A stretch of 9,607 nucleotides of DNA. Source: Deltaproteobacteria bacterium (lineage in GTDB: Bacteria > Desulfobacterota > Desulfobacteria > Desulfobacterales > ETH-SRB1). Numbering within the stretch: position 1 is the first letter of the stretch; each line of letters begins with the position of its first letter. Location of the stretch: NCBI GenBank assembly GCA_030627475.1, contig DAOURZ010000031.1:1-9607 (forward strand), written 5' to 3'. This document shows, one piece after another, positions 1 through 6,402 of this stretch. The position numbers were made by a program, and so were the translations under genes. The notes beneath the pieces are model-generated. The model was not told the DNA's origin. It saw only the letters and a list, made by a program, of their open reading frames with translations, and did not search any database.

Positions 1-41
1 CAAGTTACCAACAATTGCAAAGGTAGACTCATTAGGTTCTC

Positions 42-66
42 TGCGCACGTTATGCTAATCAGGTCG
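42..66. repeat. Candidate left imperfect inverted repeat of the recombinase element
   Basis: Read on the minus strand, this stretch begins CGACCTG and then carries GTGCGCA. It can be aligned, with small gaps and about 60% identity, to the plus-strand sequence at 3629-3656, which begins CGATGCCTG and carries GTACGCA. The two lie just outside the first and last recombinase-cassette genes and face each other, as terminal inverted repeats would. The match is weak and was aligned by eye, so this is a candidate only. The true end could be further left, outside the window. Confidence 0.25.
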
Positions 67-79
67 TAAATTAATTAAA

Positions 80-85
80 AAGGAG
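80..85 (+). promoter_or_regulatory. Shine-Dalgarno site of the recombinase cassette's first gene
   Basis: A strong AAGGAG lies 6 bases before the ATG at 92. It sets the start of the 128-residue protein and is the entry point for translation of the four-gene cassette. I found no convincing -35/-10 pair in the 91 bases before the gene, so the promoter is either weak or further left. Confidence 0.7.
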
Positions 86-91
86 ACGAGC

Positions 92-478
92 ATGATTCAA
101 AAAAAGATTCTTAACCCAAAACGTGTTCGGCGCATTGACGGGGGCTTTAGCTTTATCCCGCACCGTTTTCTTACCGATGGATTTGCAGCGGCTTTAAATC
201 AACACGAGTTGTTGTTGTATCTGTTTCTGATTCTGACCTCGGATCGCCATGGTCTTTCTTATTATGCCTATGATGCAATCTGCTCGCTGCTGGCAATGAC
301 TGTTGACCAATACATTGAAGCCAGAAACTCCCTGATACAAAAAGACCTTATTGCCTTTGATGGCACTCTGTTCCAGGTGCTTAAATTACCGGCTAAAGCG
401 CCTAAAGCATCAAAGTCCAAACTGACCGGCCCTGATGCCCTTCTTGATCTTGCCAAACGAACAGTGAAAGGAATTTGA
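92..478 (+). CDS. Small winged-helix-like accessory protein of the recombinase trio
   Basis: A 128-residue protein with no enzyme motif that I can name. Residues about 37-100 look like a compact helical DNA-binding fold. A first helix (HELLLYLFLILTSDRHG) is followed by a helix-turn-helix-like stretch (ISYYAY/DAICSLLAM/TVDQYIEARNSLI-type pattern) and a short hydrophobic strand pair (LIAFDG, LFQVLKLP) that could form the wing. The N-terminus is basic (KKILNPKRVRR) and so is the C-terminal tail, which fits nucleic-acid binding. The gene has a strong AAGGAG, ends one base before the next gene's ATG, and so is surely co-translated with the three recombinases. Its likely role is as an accessory or regulatory DNA-binding protein of the element. 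This is inferred from fold impression and position, not from a recognised family. Confidence 0.75.
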   Translation: MIQKKILNPKRVRRIDGGFSFIPHRFLTDGFAAALNQHELLLYLFLILTSDRHGLSYYAYDAICSLLAMTVDQYIEARNSLIQKDLIAFDGTLFQVLKLPAKAPKASKSKLTGPDALLDLAKRTVKGI

Positions 479-479
479 C

Positions 480-1640
480 ATGGCAAAAAAGTTGGCAAAG
501 GCGGTGGATAATTATTTGGTGTGGATGATAGCTGCCGGTTACGCTTCAGGTACCATCATGATCCATGAACGTCTTTTAAATCATTTTCAAAACTTTATAA
601 CCAATCAAAACATCTCATGGGAACAAGTGTTTACTTATGACACGTTGAATGGCTTTGAAAAACATTGCAACTTAAATTTTGCTGCAAATGTCCTGCGAAG
701 CCTTAGCAGGTATCTTTTTAAGCAAAAATTGATATCTGATCCGATAAAAAAACCACGTGTTCGGCTGCCTGAGATATATGAAGACTATCTGCATTATTAT
801 GAAAAAATCAGACAGGTTCGTCGTTCGGCATTTGCTCAAACCAGAAATGTTTTATCTGGGTTCAATGATTACCTGGCAAAACAAGACATTGATATTGCCG
901 GTATAAAAATTGAGCAGATAGACGATTTTTTAACTGAATTTAACGTTCGCCTTATGCCGGCAACCTGTCGATACAACCGCTCTTATCTGCGTGGGTTTTT
1001 AAGATATCTGTATTTTCACCGGAAGATTCTAAAAAGGGATTTAGCCCCTTTGATTGTCGGCGTTCCTGTGTACACGCAAGCCCAGCCCCCGAAGTTTTTA
1101 CGATCCGATGAAGTAAAAGCACTGTTTGCCGGTCTGTCCACAGACAATTGCAAAGAGATTCGAACTTCAGCCATGGTTCATTTGGGATATACTCTGGGCC
1201 TTCGTCCCAAAGAGATCAGTCTGATCCGTCTGGATGATATCTCATTTGTTCAGGGTGAAATAAGTCTTGCGGATCGAAAAAGCGCTAATCCCATCAAACT
1301 TCCTTTGCCCGAGATTACAATCAAGGCTATTGCCGCATATATTGTGGGATGCCGGCCTGAAAGTGATCACCGTGAGCTGTTTTTAACCTTTCGTGTTCCG
1401 GTAACACCAGTCAATGCGGCAACAGTCGGTCACGACATCACGGTTGCCATACAAAAGATCAATCCTTCGGCATCAGCCTACTGGCTCAGGCATACATACG
1501 CTCAGAATTTGCTGGAAAGCGGGGCATCCATTTTTGAAGTCAAACAGATGATGGGCCATGACAACGTTCAGTCTACAAAACGTTATATTCATATCCACAC
1601 AAAGTTAATGCGCAAGGAGCTGTTTGATGAGACACTTTAA
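480..1640 (+). CDS. Tyrosine recombinase, first of trio (RitA-like)
   Basis: A 386-residue site-specific tyrosine recombinase. The catalytic domain fills about residues 205-380. It has Arg242 in GLRPKE, a lysine in the hairpin region (Lys267 or Lys273), Arg337 in YWLRHT, His360 in MGHDN and the nucleophile Tyr369 in KRYIHI. The first position of the usual HxxR box is Tyr334 instead of His. The N-terminal half is long, about 200 residues, and looks like two SAM-like core-binding segments in a row (about 4-90 and 98-195), each ending in a helix of the type RSLSRYLF or LRGFLRYLYF. The ATG lies one base after the stop of the 128-residue gene, and the 3' end overlaps the next recombinase by 14 bp. 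Three adjacent, different recombinases in one direction are the hallmark of RIT elements. The function is secure; the RIT A/B/C labelling is by gene order only. Confidence 0.9.
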   Translation: MAKKLAKAVDNYLVWMIAAGYASGTIMIHERLLNHFQNFITNQNISWEQVFTYDTLNGFEKHCNLNFAANVLRSLSRYLFKQKLISDPIKKPRVRLPEIYEDYLHYYEKIRQVRRSAFAQTRNVLSGFNDYLAKQDIDIAGIKIEQIDDFLTEFNVRLMPATCRYNRSYLRGFLRYLYFHRKILKRDLAPLIVGVPVYTQAQPPKFLRSDEVKALFAGLSTDNCKEIRTSAMVHLGYTLGLRPKEISLIRLDDISFVQGEISLADRKSANPIKLPLPEITIKAIAAYIVGCRPESDHRELFLTFRVPVTPVNAATVGHDITVAIQKINPSASAYWLRHTYAQNLLESGASIFEVKQMMGHDNVQSTKRYIHIHTKLMRKELFDETL

Positions 1641-2598
1641 AAGTTCAATAGCCTTATTGCTGGAAGAATATATCACCTATCGATGCTCTCTTGGCTATAC
1701 GGAAAGTAATCTGAGACCACAGCTTTACGCGTTTGATCAATATGCATGTAACAAAAAAGCCGGTCAGGATGACATGATGCCTCCCTTTTTCCTTGATTTT
1801 AAAAAAAATCTCAAAGAAAAACCGCAAAAATTCAATGCAATGTTATTGGCTATGCGCGGATTTTTTAATTACCTTGTCCGCCGGCAAATCATAGATGAAA
1901 ATCCTGTAATTGATATTTGTTCGTATAAGCCGAATGCCTTTATCCCTTTTGTATTCTCACCGGATCAAATTGATAAACTGCTTTTAGCAGTTCAGAGCGC
2001 AATCCGAAAAGATCCGATGTACTTTTTTAAGGATTATTCCGTGTACATGGCCATATTGCTGCTTGCACGATGCGGGATGAGAATCAGCGAACCCTTACGG
2101 CTTAAGCCTGATCACTATAGAAGCAGCGAGGGAACTATTTATATTGAAAAGACCAAGTTCAGCAAAGATCGATTGATACCGGTTCCTAAGGCGGTCATCA
2201 GTGAAATGAGCAATTATCTAACTGTACGAAAAGCCTTTATCCAGGATCAAACTTCATATCTTTTGCCGGGACAAAACAGCCATACATTATCAGCCAATAA
2301 AATTTACAGAGTATTTGGCCGGGCGGTTAAAGATATCGGCATTGATCAGCCCAGGCGAACTATCGCCAATACAACGTTTGGGAAACCAACGCCTCACAGC
2401 TTGAGGCACTCTTTTGCCATAAATACTATGAAAAGAATCAAACAACATGGCAAATCGCCCCAGAATGCATTGCCGATACTGGCAGTATATTTGGGACATT
2501 GCAAATATCGCTATACTGCCGTTTATCTTAAAGTCGTTGATGCCGAGCATCGGCAGGGACTAGTCGATTTTGCAATAAGCAGGAAGGAAGAAATATGA
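1627..2598 (+). CDS. Tyrosine recombinase, second of trio (RitB-like)
   Basis: A tyrosine recombinase of 323 residues from the ATG. A TTG codon directly before it gives 324, but the AAGGAG at 1614-1619 lies 7 bases from the ATG and fits it well. Numbering below uses the 324-residue form. The N-terminal core-binding domain covers about 8-100 (helices around LLLEEYITYR and AMRGFFNYLVRRQ). The catalytic domain shows Arg153 in CGMRISE, Lys176/178 in the beta-hairpin (IEKTKFSK), His258 and Arg261 in HSLRHS, His292 in LGHCK and Tyr301 in AVYLKV, a complete set. Between the hairpin and the HxxR box there is an extra basic segment (about 240-255). The gene starts inside the end of the first recombinase and its stop overlaps the third gene's start as ATGA, so the three are translationally coupled and probably made in fixed ratio. 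Confidence 0.9.
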   Translation: MRHFKSSIALLLEEYITYRCSLGYTESNLRPQLYAFDQYACNKKAGQDDMMPPFFLDFKKNLKEKPQKFNAMLLAMRGFFNYLVRRQIIDENPVIDICSYKPNAFIPFVFSPDQIDKLLLAVQSAIRKDPMYFFKDYSVYMAILLLARCGMRISEPLRLKPDHYRSSEGTIYIEKTKFSKDRLIPVPKAVISEMSNYLTVRKAFIQDQTSYLLPGQNSHTLSANKIYRVFGRAVKDIGIDQPRRTIANTTFGKPTPHSLRHSFAINTMKRIKQHGKSPQNALPILAVYLGHCKYRYTAVYLKVVDAEHRQGLVDFAISRKEEI

Positions 2599-3614
2599 AA
2601 CTTTCAATATGTCTCCATCAATTTTTTGATCAGTATCTTCCCCTGATAAAAGGGGCAAGCGATGAAACCATCAATTCTTATCGCCAGTCTTTTACTTTGT
2701 TTTTAAAGTTCGCAGCGACTTATCAAAACCAGCCAGTCAAAGAGATACAAATCGAACATCTCACTGCCGATTTAATCTTTGACTTTCTAAATCATCTTGA
2801 AGAGCAGAGAAAAAATTGCGCAAGAACCAGAAACAGCCGTCTCGCTTCCCTTAAATCCCTGGCAAAGATGATTCGATTAATGTATCCGGAATACCGCAAA
2901 ACCGCAGAAACGATCCTTAATATACCTCAAAAGCGATGGCAGAAGCCTTTAATAGGCTTTTTAACGCATGATGAAGTCCTCAAAGTTCTGGGTTCAGTTG
3001 ATCTGAAAACAAAAGATGGCTTCCGCGATTATACGCTTATGCACCTTCTCTATGACTCAGGATGCCGAGCCAGTGAACTTGCGGCCCTAAAAATTGACTA
3101 TTTTGACCCGAAAAAAAGAATGCTTGCCATTTTGGGAAAAGGCAACAGGTATCGACGGCTGCAACTCTGGCCTAAAACAGCAGCGCTTGTTGAACAATAC
3201 ATTAAGGATTATCGCCTGCTTCCAAAACCGTTGTATGAAGATAGCCTGTTTATTAACCAGCGTAAAGAATCGTTAACACGACACGGCATTTATCGGATAT
3301 GCGAGAAGTATTTGAATAAAAGTCTTTCCGTAAAAAAACTGGAATTTATCAACCCCGTACACAGCTTCAGACACTCTTGTGCTGTGAACATGTTGATGTC
3401 AGGGGCATCATTAACCGAGATAAAAAACCATTTAGGTCATGAGAAACTTGGATCGACTATGGTTTATTTGCATCTCAATTTGCCGAAAAAAAGAGATGTT
3501 CAAAAGCGGTTTATAGAGTATACTCAATCAAATTTAAACAATGATACAAAAATAAACGAGTTAATTGATTGGGAGAATAAAGAGAAAACGTTAAACTGGC
3601 TCGACAGTCTTTAA
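2595..3614 (+). CDS. Tyrosine recombinase, third of trio (RitC-like)
   Basis: A 339-residue tyrosine recombinase, the most XerC/D-like of the three. The N-terminal core-binding domain covers about 5-110 and contains TINSYRQSFTLFLKF and the RNSRLASLKSLAK helix. The catalytic domain covers about 120-300. It has Arg158 in SGCRASEL, Lys182 in GKGNRYRR, His256 and Arg259 in HSFRHS, His282 in LGHEK and Tyr291 in MVYLHL. All active-site positions are present. A C-terminal tail of about 40 charged residues follows the nucleophile. The ATG overlaps the stop of the second recombinase (ATGA), with AGGAAGGAAG just before it. It is the last gene of the cassette and is followed by a non-coding spacer. Confidence 0.9.
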   Translation: MKLSICLHQFFDQYLPLIKGASDETINSYRQSFTLFLKFAATYQNQPVKEIQIEHLTADLIFDFLNHLEEQRKNCARTRNSRLASLKSLAKMIRLMYPEYRKTAETILNIPQKRWQKPLIGFLTHDEVLKVLGSVDLKTKDGFRDYTLMHLLYDSGCRASELAALKIDYFDPKKRMLAILGKGNRYRRLQLWPKTAALVEQYIKDYRLLPKPLYEDSLFINQRKESLTRHGIYRICEKYLNKSLSVKKLEFINPVHSFRHSCAVNMLMSGASLTEIKNHLGHEKLGSTMVYLHLNLPKKRDVQKRFIEYTQSNLNNDTKINELIDWENKEKTLNWLDSL

Positions 3615-3628
3615 GGGAAAAAACAAGT

Positions 3629-3656
3629 CGATGCCTGCTAACGAGAAGTACGCACA
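3629..3656. repeat. Candidate right imperfect inverted repeat of the recombinase element
   Basis: This sequence starts 15 bp after the third recombinase and has CCTG and GTACGCA blocks. They match, in inverted orientation and with small gaps, the segment at 42-66 before the first cassette gene (CCTG and GTGCGCA on its minus strand). The position is right for an element end, but the identity is only about 60% and no target-site duplication could be confirmed. Confidence 0.25.
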
Positions 3657-3894
3657 CTTGGAATTTATTATGTTGCCAGTGAAATTATAAAAATGGCTGA
3701 AAGATGAATAACTACCTGAATATATATCACATATCTTCAAAAAGCCAGAATGCTGATATAATCGTGCAATTTCAATGAGATAGAAAAACACACAACATAA
3801 GGGGCGCTGGTGCTTTTGTTGCTTTATTTGTGGAAGACTATGGTCAGTTAACAGCAAGCCTCCCCTCCACGCTATTTTCTTATCGAAGGACAGC
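3657..3894. other. Non-coding spacer between recombinase element and toxin gene
   Basis: Together with 3615-3656 this makes a 280-bp gap. Short open frames exist on both strands, but none has a start with a ribosome binding site or a recognisable motif. The RIT element boundary should lie within or just left of this stretch. No clear stem-plus-T-run terminator for either neighbour was seen. Confidence 0.5.
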
Positions 3895-4242
3895 TTAGGC
3901 CAGTTCCTGATTAAGCTTCTTGAGTATTTCTTCGATTTCTTTCTTAGAAATATCCTGCTTATCCCCTTTAAAATATGCTACCAACATATAAGCAGTGATT
4001 TCTCCTGATTTCCAGAGGTAAATCGACCGAAAGCCACCGCGTTTGCCCTTCTTAACATCGGAACTCGCTGTTCTTACTTTCCAAATTTCTTTGTTCCAGC
4101 CAGAGATCGGGTCCCCGATGGTTGGATCTTCTTCTATCGCCTGGATCGTACCTGCAATGTCATCCTTGATCCTACGATATTTCTTTTTCAGTATTTTTAT
4201 GGACTTCTGGAAGGTTTCGGTCAAATAAATTTTATAATTCAT
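3895..4242 (-). CDS. RelE/ParE-family toxin of type II toxin-antitoxin pair
   Basis: A 115-residue basic protein of RelE/ParE-superfamily size. The order of elements fits the fold: an N-terminal strand (YKIYLTETF), two lysine-rich helices (about 10-38), the linker DPISGWNKEIWKVR, then the strand-rich core with KGKRGGFRSIYL, ITAYMLVAY and FKGDKQDI, and a last helix. Arg57, Arg68, Arg72 and the Tyr90-Phe-Lys stretch are candidates for RNA-contacting or catalytic positions in a RelE/HigB-type mRNA interferase. Its ATG lies 11 bp inside the end of the antitoxin gene, the standard coupled arrangement. Family members usually cleave mRNA on the ribosome. ParE-like gyrase poisoning cannot be excluded from sequence alone, but the KGKxGGxR motif favours the RelE/HigB-like group. 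Confidence 0.82.
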   Translation of the reverse strand: MNYKIYLTETFQKSIKILKKKYRRIKDDIAGTIQAIEEDPTIGDPISGWNKEIWKVRTASSDVKKGKRGGFRSIYLWKSGEITAYMLVAYFKGDKQDISKKEIEEILKKLNQELA

Positions 4243-4468
4243 CCCAAACTTCCTTCCATGGTTTGATTCTATCTAACTTGATATCCTCTAATCCCTTTTT
4301 AACCAATTTTTTAAATTCAACTGAGCGAGAAAGAATTTTCGTTTCCTTACGGTCTTCAAATTCTTCAAGAATAGCAAGGATCTTCTTATAACTTTCTATG
4401 GGAATAATAACAGCGGTGGCGTTACCTTTTTCATTGATCACATATTGCTCACTTAGCGAGATATCCAT
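4232..4468 (-). CDS. Phd/YefM-like antitoxin
   Basis: A 78-residue protein. The N-terminal half carries the Phd/YefM-type pattern YVINEKGNATAVIIPIESY, which in this family forms the dimeric DNA-binding part. It is followed by a charged helix (KKILAILEEFEDRKE). The C-terminal half (about 45-78) is lysine-, glutamate- and aspartate-rich and would fold on the toxin. It lies upstream of the toxin gene and overlaps it by 11 bp. An AAGGAG about 10 bases before the ATG sets the start. Such antitoxins neutralise the toxin and repress their own promoter, so autoregulation is expected from the family. The family assignment is good; the exact subfamily is not settled. Confidence 0.82.
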   Translation of the reverse strand: MDISLSEQYVINEKGNATAVIIPIESYKKILAILEEFEDRKETKILSRSVEFKKLVKKGLEDIKLDRIKPWKEVWDEL

Positions 4469-4521
4469 TAGATTATTCTCCTTTTATATGAGAGGGAAAA
4501 CTTTTAGGTCGAACCTTGATT

Positions 4522-4527
4522 ATTATA
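4522..4527 (-). promoter_or_regulatory. Candidate -10 box of the toxin-antitoxin operon
   Basis: On the minus strand a perfect TATAAT lies about 54 bp before the antitoxin ATG, in a very AT-rich run. No good -35 hexamer stands 16-18 bp upstream, so the promoter is only partly supported. The surrounding alternating A/T run could also be the antitoxin's operator. Confidence 0.3.
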
Positions 4528-4608
4528 ATATATGAGGTTAGAAAAATCGCTGGTGCCTTGTGCCCTTATTCATCACAAAATCCTTACTTTTTTGTTAACT
4601 GCATTCCC

Positions 4609-4626
4609 CCATGATCTTAATCATGG
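4609..4626. repeat. 18-bp perfect palindromic inverted repeat
   Basis: The two arms CCATGAT and ATCATGG are perfect and separated by CTTA. There is no T-run after the hairpin on either strand, so it does not look like an intrinsic terminator. It lies about 140 bp upstream of the antitoxin gene and 30 bp past the stop of the gene remnant, and could be a protein-binding site. Confidence 0.4.
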
Positions 4627-4654
4627 TAAACTACATAAGCAGATAAATCCAAAA

Positions 4655-4837
4655 CTATCGAATTCTTTTATCTGTATACCTTATTTTATGAAGCTCTTTT
4701 AATTTTGCCGGATCATTGATCTGGCTTATTTTATCAATTATTTCAGGTGAAATTTTACCAAAACGTAATTTAAGAACCTCAATAATATTTTCTTTTGTAT
4801 CAGATTTTTGAAATTGTAATCGTGTGATTGCTTTGTC
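4655..4837 (-). pseudogene. C-terminal remnant of a lost gene (DUF4351/Rpn-nuclease-like tail)
   Basis: One minus-strand frame stays open for 60 codons and ends in TAG at 4655. It contains IIEVLKLRFGKISPEII followed by a short helix pair (DKISQINDPAKLKELHKI). That pattern recalls the C-terminal tail of Rpn/PD-(D/E)XK-type putative transposase proteins with a DUF4351-like end (LxLRFGxIPxEIxxKI). There is no ATG or ribosome binding site in frame. Upstream, the frame runs into a stop within the last codons of the exosortase gene. The N-terminal body of the gene is therefore missing, which points to a truncation scar next to the operon end. The family link is from memory of the motif and is moderate at best. 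Confidence 0.45.
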
Positions 4838-4845
4838 ATAAATAT

Positions 4846-5724
4846 TTATCTTGTTTTAGATAACAGCGTATTAACGCCGATTAACATAGCCATACCCAAC
4901 ATAAATATAAGCCACCCTGAAAAATCATGTAAAAATCCCTGGGCAACTTTTTCTCCGTATCGACTGGCAAGCGCTGCGGTAATTGTAAGACGCATCACAT
5001 TGGTAAATATTGCAATCGGCACGGCAGAAAAAAATAAAACCCACTTTTTCCACTTTGACAAGCTGATCATAAAGGTAAAAGCAGCGCTCAGTGCTAAAAG
5101 AGATGTCAATGATCGAAGCCCTGAGCAGGCATCTGCTACTTCTAATGTAGTGCTGGCAAGATGGAGGATATTTCCCTCTCTTAATATACTTATCCCGATA
5201 GCATCGACTAAATGAGCGGCAATGTATGAAGCAAAAAGTTTCATGGGAAAAGCAAACTTGTTCCAAATGATAGCCGGTATTGGAACCATAAAAATCAGGT
5301 ACAGTAGCGGCATTGAGAGTTTTTTTGTAAACTTGCTTCCCGTTAGAAAGAGAGCAATTCCAAACAGGATAACGATCATGGATGTTCGCTGGAGAAAGTA
5401 TTCAGTGCCGACCCATGCTACGATAAACTGGACAATGCCTGCCAGGATAAGTAGTACACCCCAATTGTTTGAAACAATCTCAATCTGTAATAATTCTTTG
5501 CGTATATTCCAGATCATGTATCCTGTAATAAAGGGGATAAGATATCCGTGGGAATAATTTTTATTTACTTCCCAGTCATGGATCATTCCAACAATTACAG
5601 GGTAATAGAGGGCGATAAAGAAGGCAGAGAGAATGAAAAACTCCACATAGAAAATCGTCAATGGATTATTTTTTGTCAGGGTTTTAGGCATATAATTACC
5701 GTAATTATTTGGGAACGTGAACAA
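4846..5724 (-). CDS. Exosortase (EpsH/XrtA-like transmembrane sorting enzyme)
   Basis: A 292-residue polytopic inner-membrane protein with about eight hydrophobic segments. It is the predicted cysteine transpeptidase that cuts PEP-CTERM-type proteins after translocation. The signature residues are visible: NYSHGYLIPF near 56-65, the active-site Cys200 in VADACSGLRSL, Arg245 in TNVMRLT and His266 in LHDFSGW, which matches the Cys/Arg/His set of exosortases. The start is taken as a TTG, because GGGAG lies 5 bases before it and overlaps the stop region of epsI (1-bp gap), suggesting coupling. The first ATG (5691, 281 residues) has no clear ribosome binding site. The subtype is not certain; the XrtA-type deacetylase and barrel gene nearby favour XrtA. 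It is the last intact gene of the operon. No PEP-CTERM substrate is in the window. Confidence 0.92.
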   Translation of the reverse strand: MFTFPNNYGNYMPKTLTKNNPLTIFYVEFFILSAFFIALYYPVIVGMIHDWEVNKNYSHGYLIPFITGYMIWNIRKELLQIEIVSNNWGVLLILAGIVQFIVAWVGTEYFLQRTSMIVILFGIALFLTGSKFTKKLSMPLLYLIFMVPIPAIIWNKFAFPMKLFASYIAAHLVDAIGISILREGNILHLASTTLEVADACSGLRSLTSLLALSAAFTFMISLSKWKKWVLFFSAVPIAIFTNVMRLTITAALASRYGEKVAQGFLHDFSGWLIFMLGMAMLIGVNTLLSKTR

Positions 5725-5725
5725 A

Positions 5726-6364
5726 TTAACTCCCAGGCAAATACTCCTCTAATAATGGAATAACGTGTCTGGTAAATTCCTTCAGGTTGTTTATTGCACC
5801 TTCCTTGTTTGAAGGAGCCATGATGCGGACAAAAGAACCGTCGGTTCGACGCTTGAAAATTGAATCAATTACCTGATAAATTTTTTCCATATATTCTGAC
5901 CGTATGATCCGGCCCCGACAGTGGTACCAATATAATACAATTTGCTGTTCGGCTCCTTTTTGCATTATCATTTGATTGATGACAACAGGTGTTCCCTCAG
6001 GATGGTAGCTATATAGCGTAAATGGTTTGAGTGATGCTACATCCCATCCTGCTCCTGGCATACAATTTCTGGGGGAGTGAAACCCCTTTCCCTCCATGCT
6101 GGCAAAATAGCTGATATACAGACTAATTATATCGCCAGAAACTGATTGATAACTACGATCTATGTAATCATCTACTCCGAGTACCTGTTCTATGTCAGTA
6201 GATAGTTTGCCGGTCTTTATACATGTCCAATCTCCAAGTGTCATGGGAAAGTTGTCAAGAGCCTGCTTTATTGGAACCTCAATCCCTTTGCTGAAGGCAT
6301 GCAGGAAAACGGTTGTGACAACAAGAATTATGCAAACAAAAATTATACGTGTGTGTGATAGCAT
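5726..6364 (-). CDS. epsI: EpsI-family exosortase-associated protein
   Basis: A protein of 212 residues from the ATG. A TTG two codons earlier would give 214, and neither start has a clear ribosome binding site. Numbering below uses the 214-residue form. One N-terminal membrane segment (about 9-27) anchors a domain on the outer face of the inner membrane. The family hallmark HSPRNCMPGAGW is at 98-109 with a conserved Cys103. Also seen are the N-terminal LGDWTC region, LYWYHCRGR at 146-154 and SFVRIMAP near 179-186, all in the expected order for EpsI (DUF3485). EpsI either stands beside exosortase genes or is fused to them. Here it is separate, directly upstream and probably coupled. Its biochemical role is not established; it is thought to assist exosortase or polysaccharide export. 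Confidence 0.9.
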   Translation of the reverse strand: MLSHTRIIFVCIILVVTTVFLHAFSKGIEVPIKQALDNFPMTLGDWTCIKTGKLSTDIEQVLGVDDYIDRSYQSVSGDIISLYISYFASMEGKGFHSPRNCMPGAGWDVASLKPFTLYSYHPEGTPVVINQMIMQKGAEQQIVLYWYHCRGRIIRSEYMEKIYQVIDSIFKRRTDGSFVRIMAPSNKEGAINNLKEFTRHVIPLLEEYLPGS

Positions 6365-6402
6365 AGGCAATCGGGTTTGTTTGGGTTGCTGATTCCTGCG
6401 GC

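Noticed and set aside
42..66. Possible integron attC or dif-like site
   Set aside because: The core does not fit GTTRRRY or its complement, and there is no paired long palindrome; the recombinases are not IntI-like in arrangement.
3591..3857. 88-codon open frame on the minus strand over the end of the third recombinase
   Set aside because: It overlaps a secure gene, lacks a ribosome binding site and recognisable motifs, and has an irregular composition.
4707..4725. 19-bp near-palindrome in the gene remnant
   Set aside because: A one-base centre and one mismatch make a poor hairpin, and it coincides with codons of the remnant; no gene on the plus strand needs a terminator here.
4925..5266. 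113-codon minus-strand open frame inside the exosortase gene
   Set aside because: It is in another frame of a gene with clear catalytic motifs; its Cys-rich translation is a shadow.
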